DNA from: Armatimonadota bacterium
GTDB lineage: Bacteria > Armatimonadota > Zipacnadia > Zipacnadales > JABUFB01
Assembly (NCBI GenBank): GCA_013314775.1
Contig: JABUFB010000001.1
Location: 248,001 to 312,000, forward strand
Reading direction: 5' to 3'
Length of the DNA: 64,000 nt
This document shows positions 63,456 through 64,000 of the stretch, in pieces (the stretch's first letter is position 1; each line of letters starts with the position of its first letter). A program made the position numbers and the translations under genes. The notes beneath the pieces are model-generated. The model saw only the letters and a program-made list of their open reading frames with translations. It was not told where the DNA came from and did not search any database.

Positions 63456-63648
63456 CCAGCTCACTCCGCGCGTGCAAATGGGTGTATGACGACATGAGCT
63501 ACCGGGAAGTATAGCACCGCGGGCCATGTCGGGGTTCCATGTCTGGCGCACGGGGAGGCCTTCTCCCCGGTCCGCGCCAGCTTGACCGGCGCAGGCAAGT
63601 GGCATACACTTCCCTGCGCCTGAGGGCGCTATTCGAAAGGATAGGCCG

Positions 63649-64000
63649 ATGCTCCGCGACCGACGTTCATCCCTGACACTGGCTCTGATGGGGTTCGTGG
63701 CTGCCCAGGTGCTCTCCTGGGCCGGATGGCTGCGCTCTGTGGACAACGGACTCCTGTCGCTGGCATTCCACCAGCGCGGGACTCGCCCTGCGGCGCCGCA
63801 GGTGACCGTCATCGCACTTGATCCCCTGGACGTGTACCCTGATCCCGGCGCGCCGGAATCATCACCTGCCGCGACGTATGCCGCACTGGTTGAGCGCCTT
63901 CATACCGGCGGCGCGCAGGCCATCGCGCTGGACGTGCCCATGGCTTCCCTGCTGGCCACTCGCGGCGCCGGATCGCCGGCTAACCGGCGACTTGCAGAGG
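63649..64000 (+). CDS. CHASE2-domain sensor protein, 5' part only
   Basis: The first 117 codons are present and the gene leaves the window. It starts with a membrane segment (residues about 8-26), then the CHASE2 pattern VDNGLLSLAFHQRGTRPAAP, VTVIALDPLD, TYAALVERLHTGGAQAIALD. CHASE2 is an extracytoplasmic sensing domain usually linked to an adenylate cyclase, kinase or GGDEF output, which cannot be seen here. AAAGGA precedes ATG 63649. Confidence 0.8.
   Translation, partial: MLRDRRSSLTLALMGFVAAQVLSWAGWLRSVDNGLLSLAFHQRGTRPAAPQVTVIALDPLDVYPDPGAPESSPAATYAALVERLHTGGAQAIALDVPMASLLATRGAGSPANRRLAE

Overview
The window is high-GC DNA from a bacterium that looks like a member of Armatimonadota. This is inferred from three prepilin-like genes whose N-termini read [13 protein letters not shown]...[10 protein letters not shown] and whose C-termini carry an H-X9-DG motif, together with Gfo/Idh/MocA oxidoreductases, TIM-barrel sugar isomerases, sialidase-like, heparinase-like and beta-helix proteins, a DUF3160 lipoprotein and an OPT-like transporter. 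No rRNA, tRNA or CRISPR array was recognised by eye. Positions of starts were chosen from ribosome-binding sites and signal peptides.

Left end (1-7702, minus strand): an HK97-type head module in the order terminase large subunit, portal, prohead protease, major capsid protein, then a large LamG-containing virion or tailspike-like protein that runs off the window. Small terminase, head-tail connectors, tail tube and tape measure are not seen. Palindromic repeats of a family that also occurs between chromosomal genes lie inside the module, so it may be an old or domesticated prophage or a gene-transfer-agent-like locus.

7.7-15.6 kb: an intergenic repeat field, then exported or envelope proteins (M16 peptidase, VanW/G5 protein, HtrA-like protease) mixed with a 6-phospho-3-hexuloisomerase-like protein and a TIM-barrel isomerase.

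15.6-42.2 kb: carbohydrate and housekeeping genes: epimerase, Asp-box sialidase-like protein, TIM-barrel isomerase, proS with a zinc alcohol dehydrogenase, two Gfo/Idh/MocA proteins, aldo-keto reductase, GRP-type sugar transporter, sulfatase-like hydrolase with Thr at the nucleophile site, SPFH protein, heparinase II/III-like protein and glpK. Two compact accessory modules sit here: an AAA ATPase plus PD-(D/E)XK-like nuclease pair (22502-24030) and a nucleotidyltransferase toxin-antitoxin-like pair (25583-26186). A DUF3160 gene is split by one in-frame amber codon.

42.4-51.7 kb: the most unusual block. A strong sigma70-type promoter precedes a minimal FtsX permease, a MacB/LolD-type ATPase with an N-terminal zinc ribbon, a 1691-residue protein joining an M28-peptidase-like domain that has lost its metal ligands to an FtsX permease, and an OPT-like transporter. 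This may be an undescribed heteromeric ABC machine.

51.9-64 kb: two prepilin-like genes, a 1402-residue two-domain acyl-CoA dehydratase activase-type protein behind a promoter and an 11-bp inverted repeat, an operon of D-threonine aldolase-like protein, SDR and THUMP-type RNA methyltransferase, an MFS transporter, a structured non-coding stretch, a small membrane-anchored protein and the start of a CHASE2 protein.
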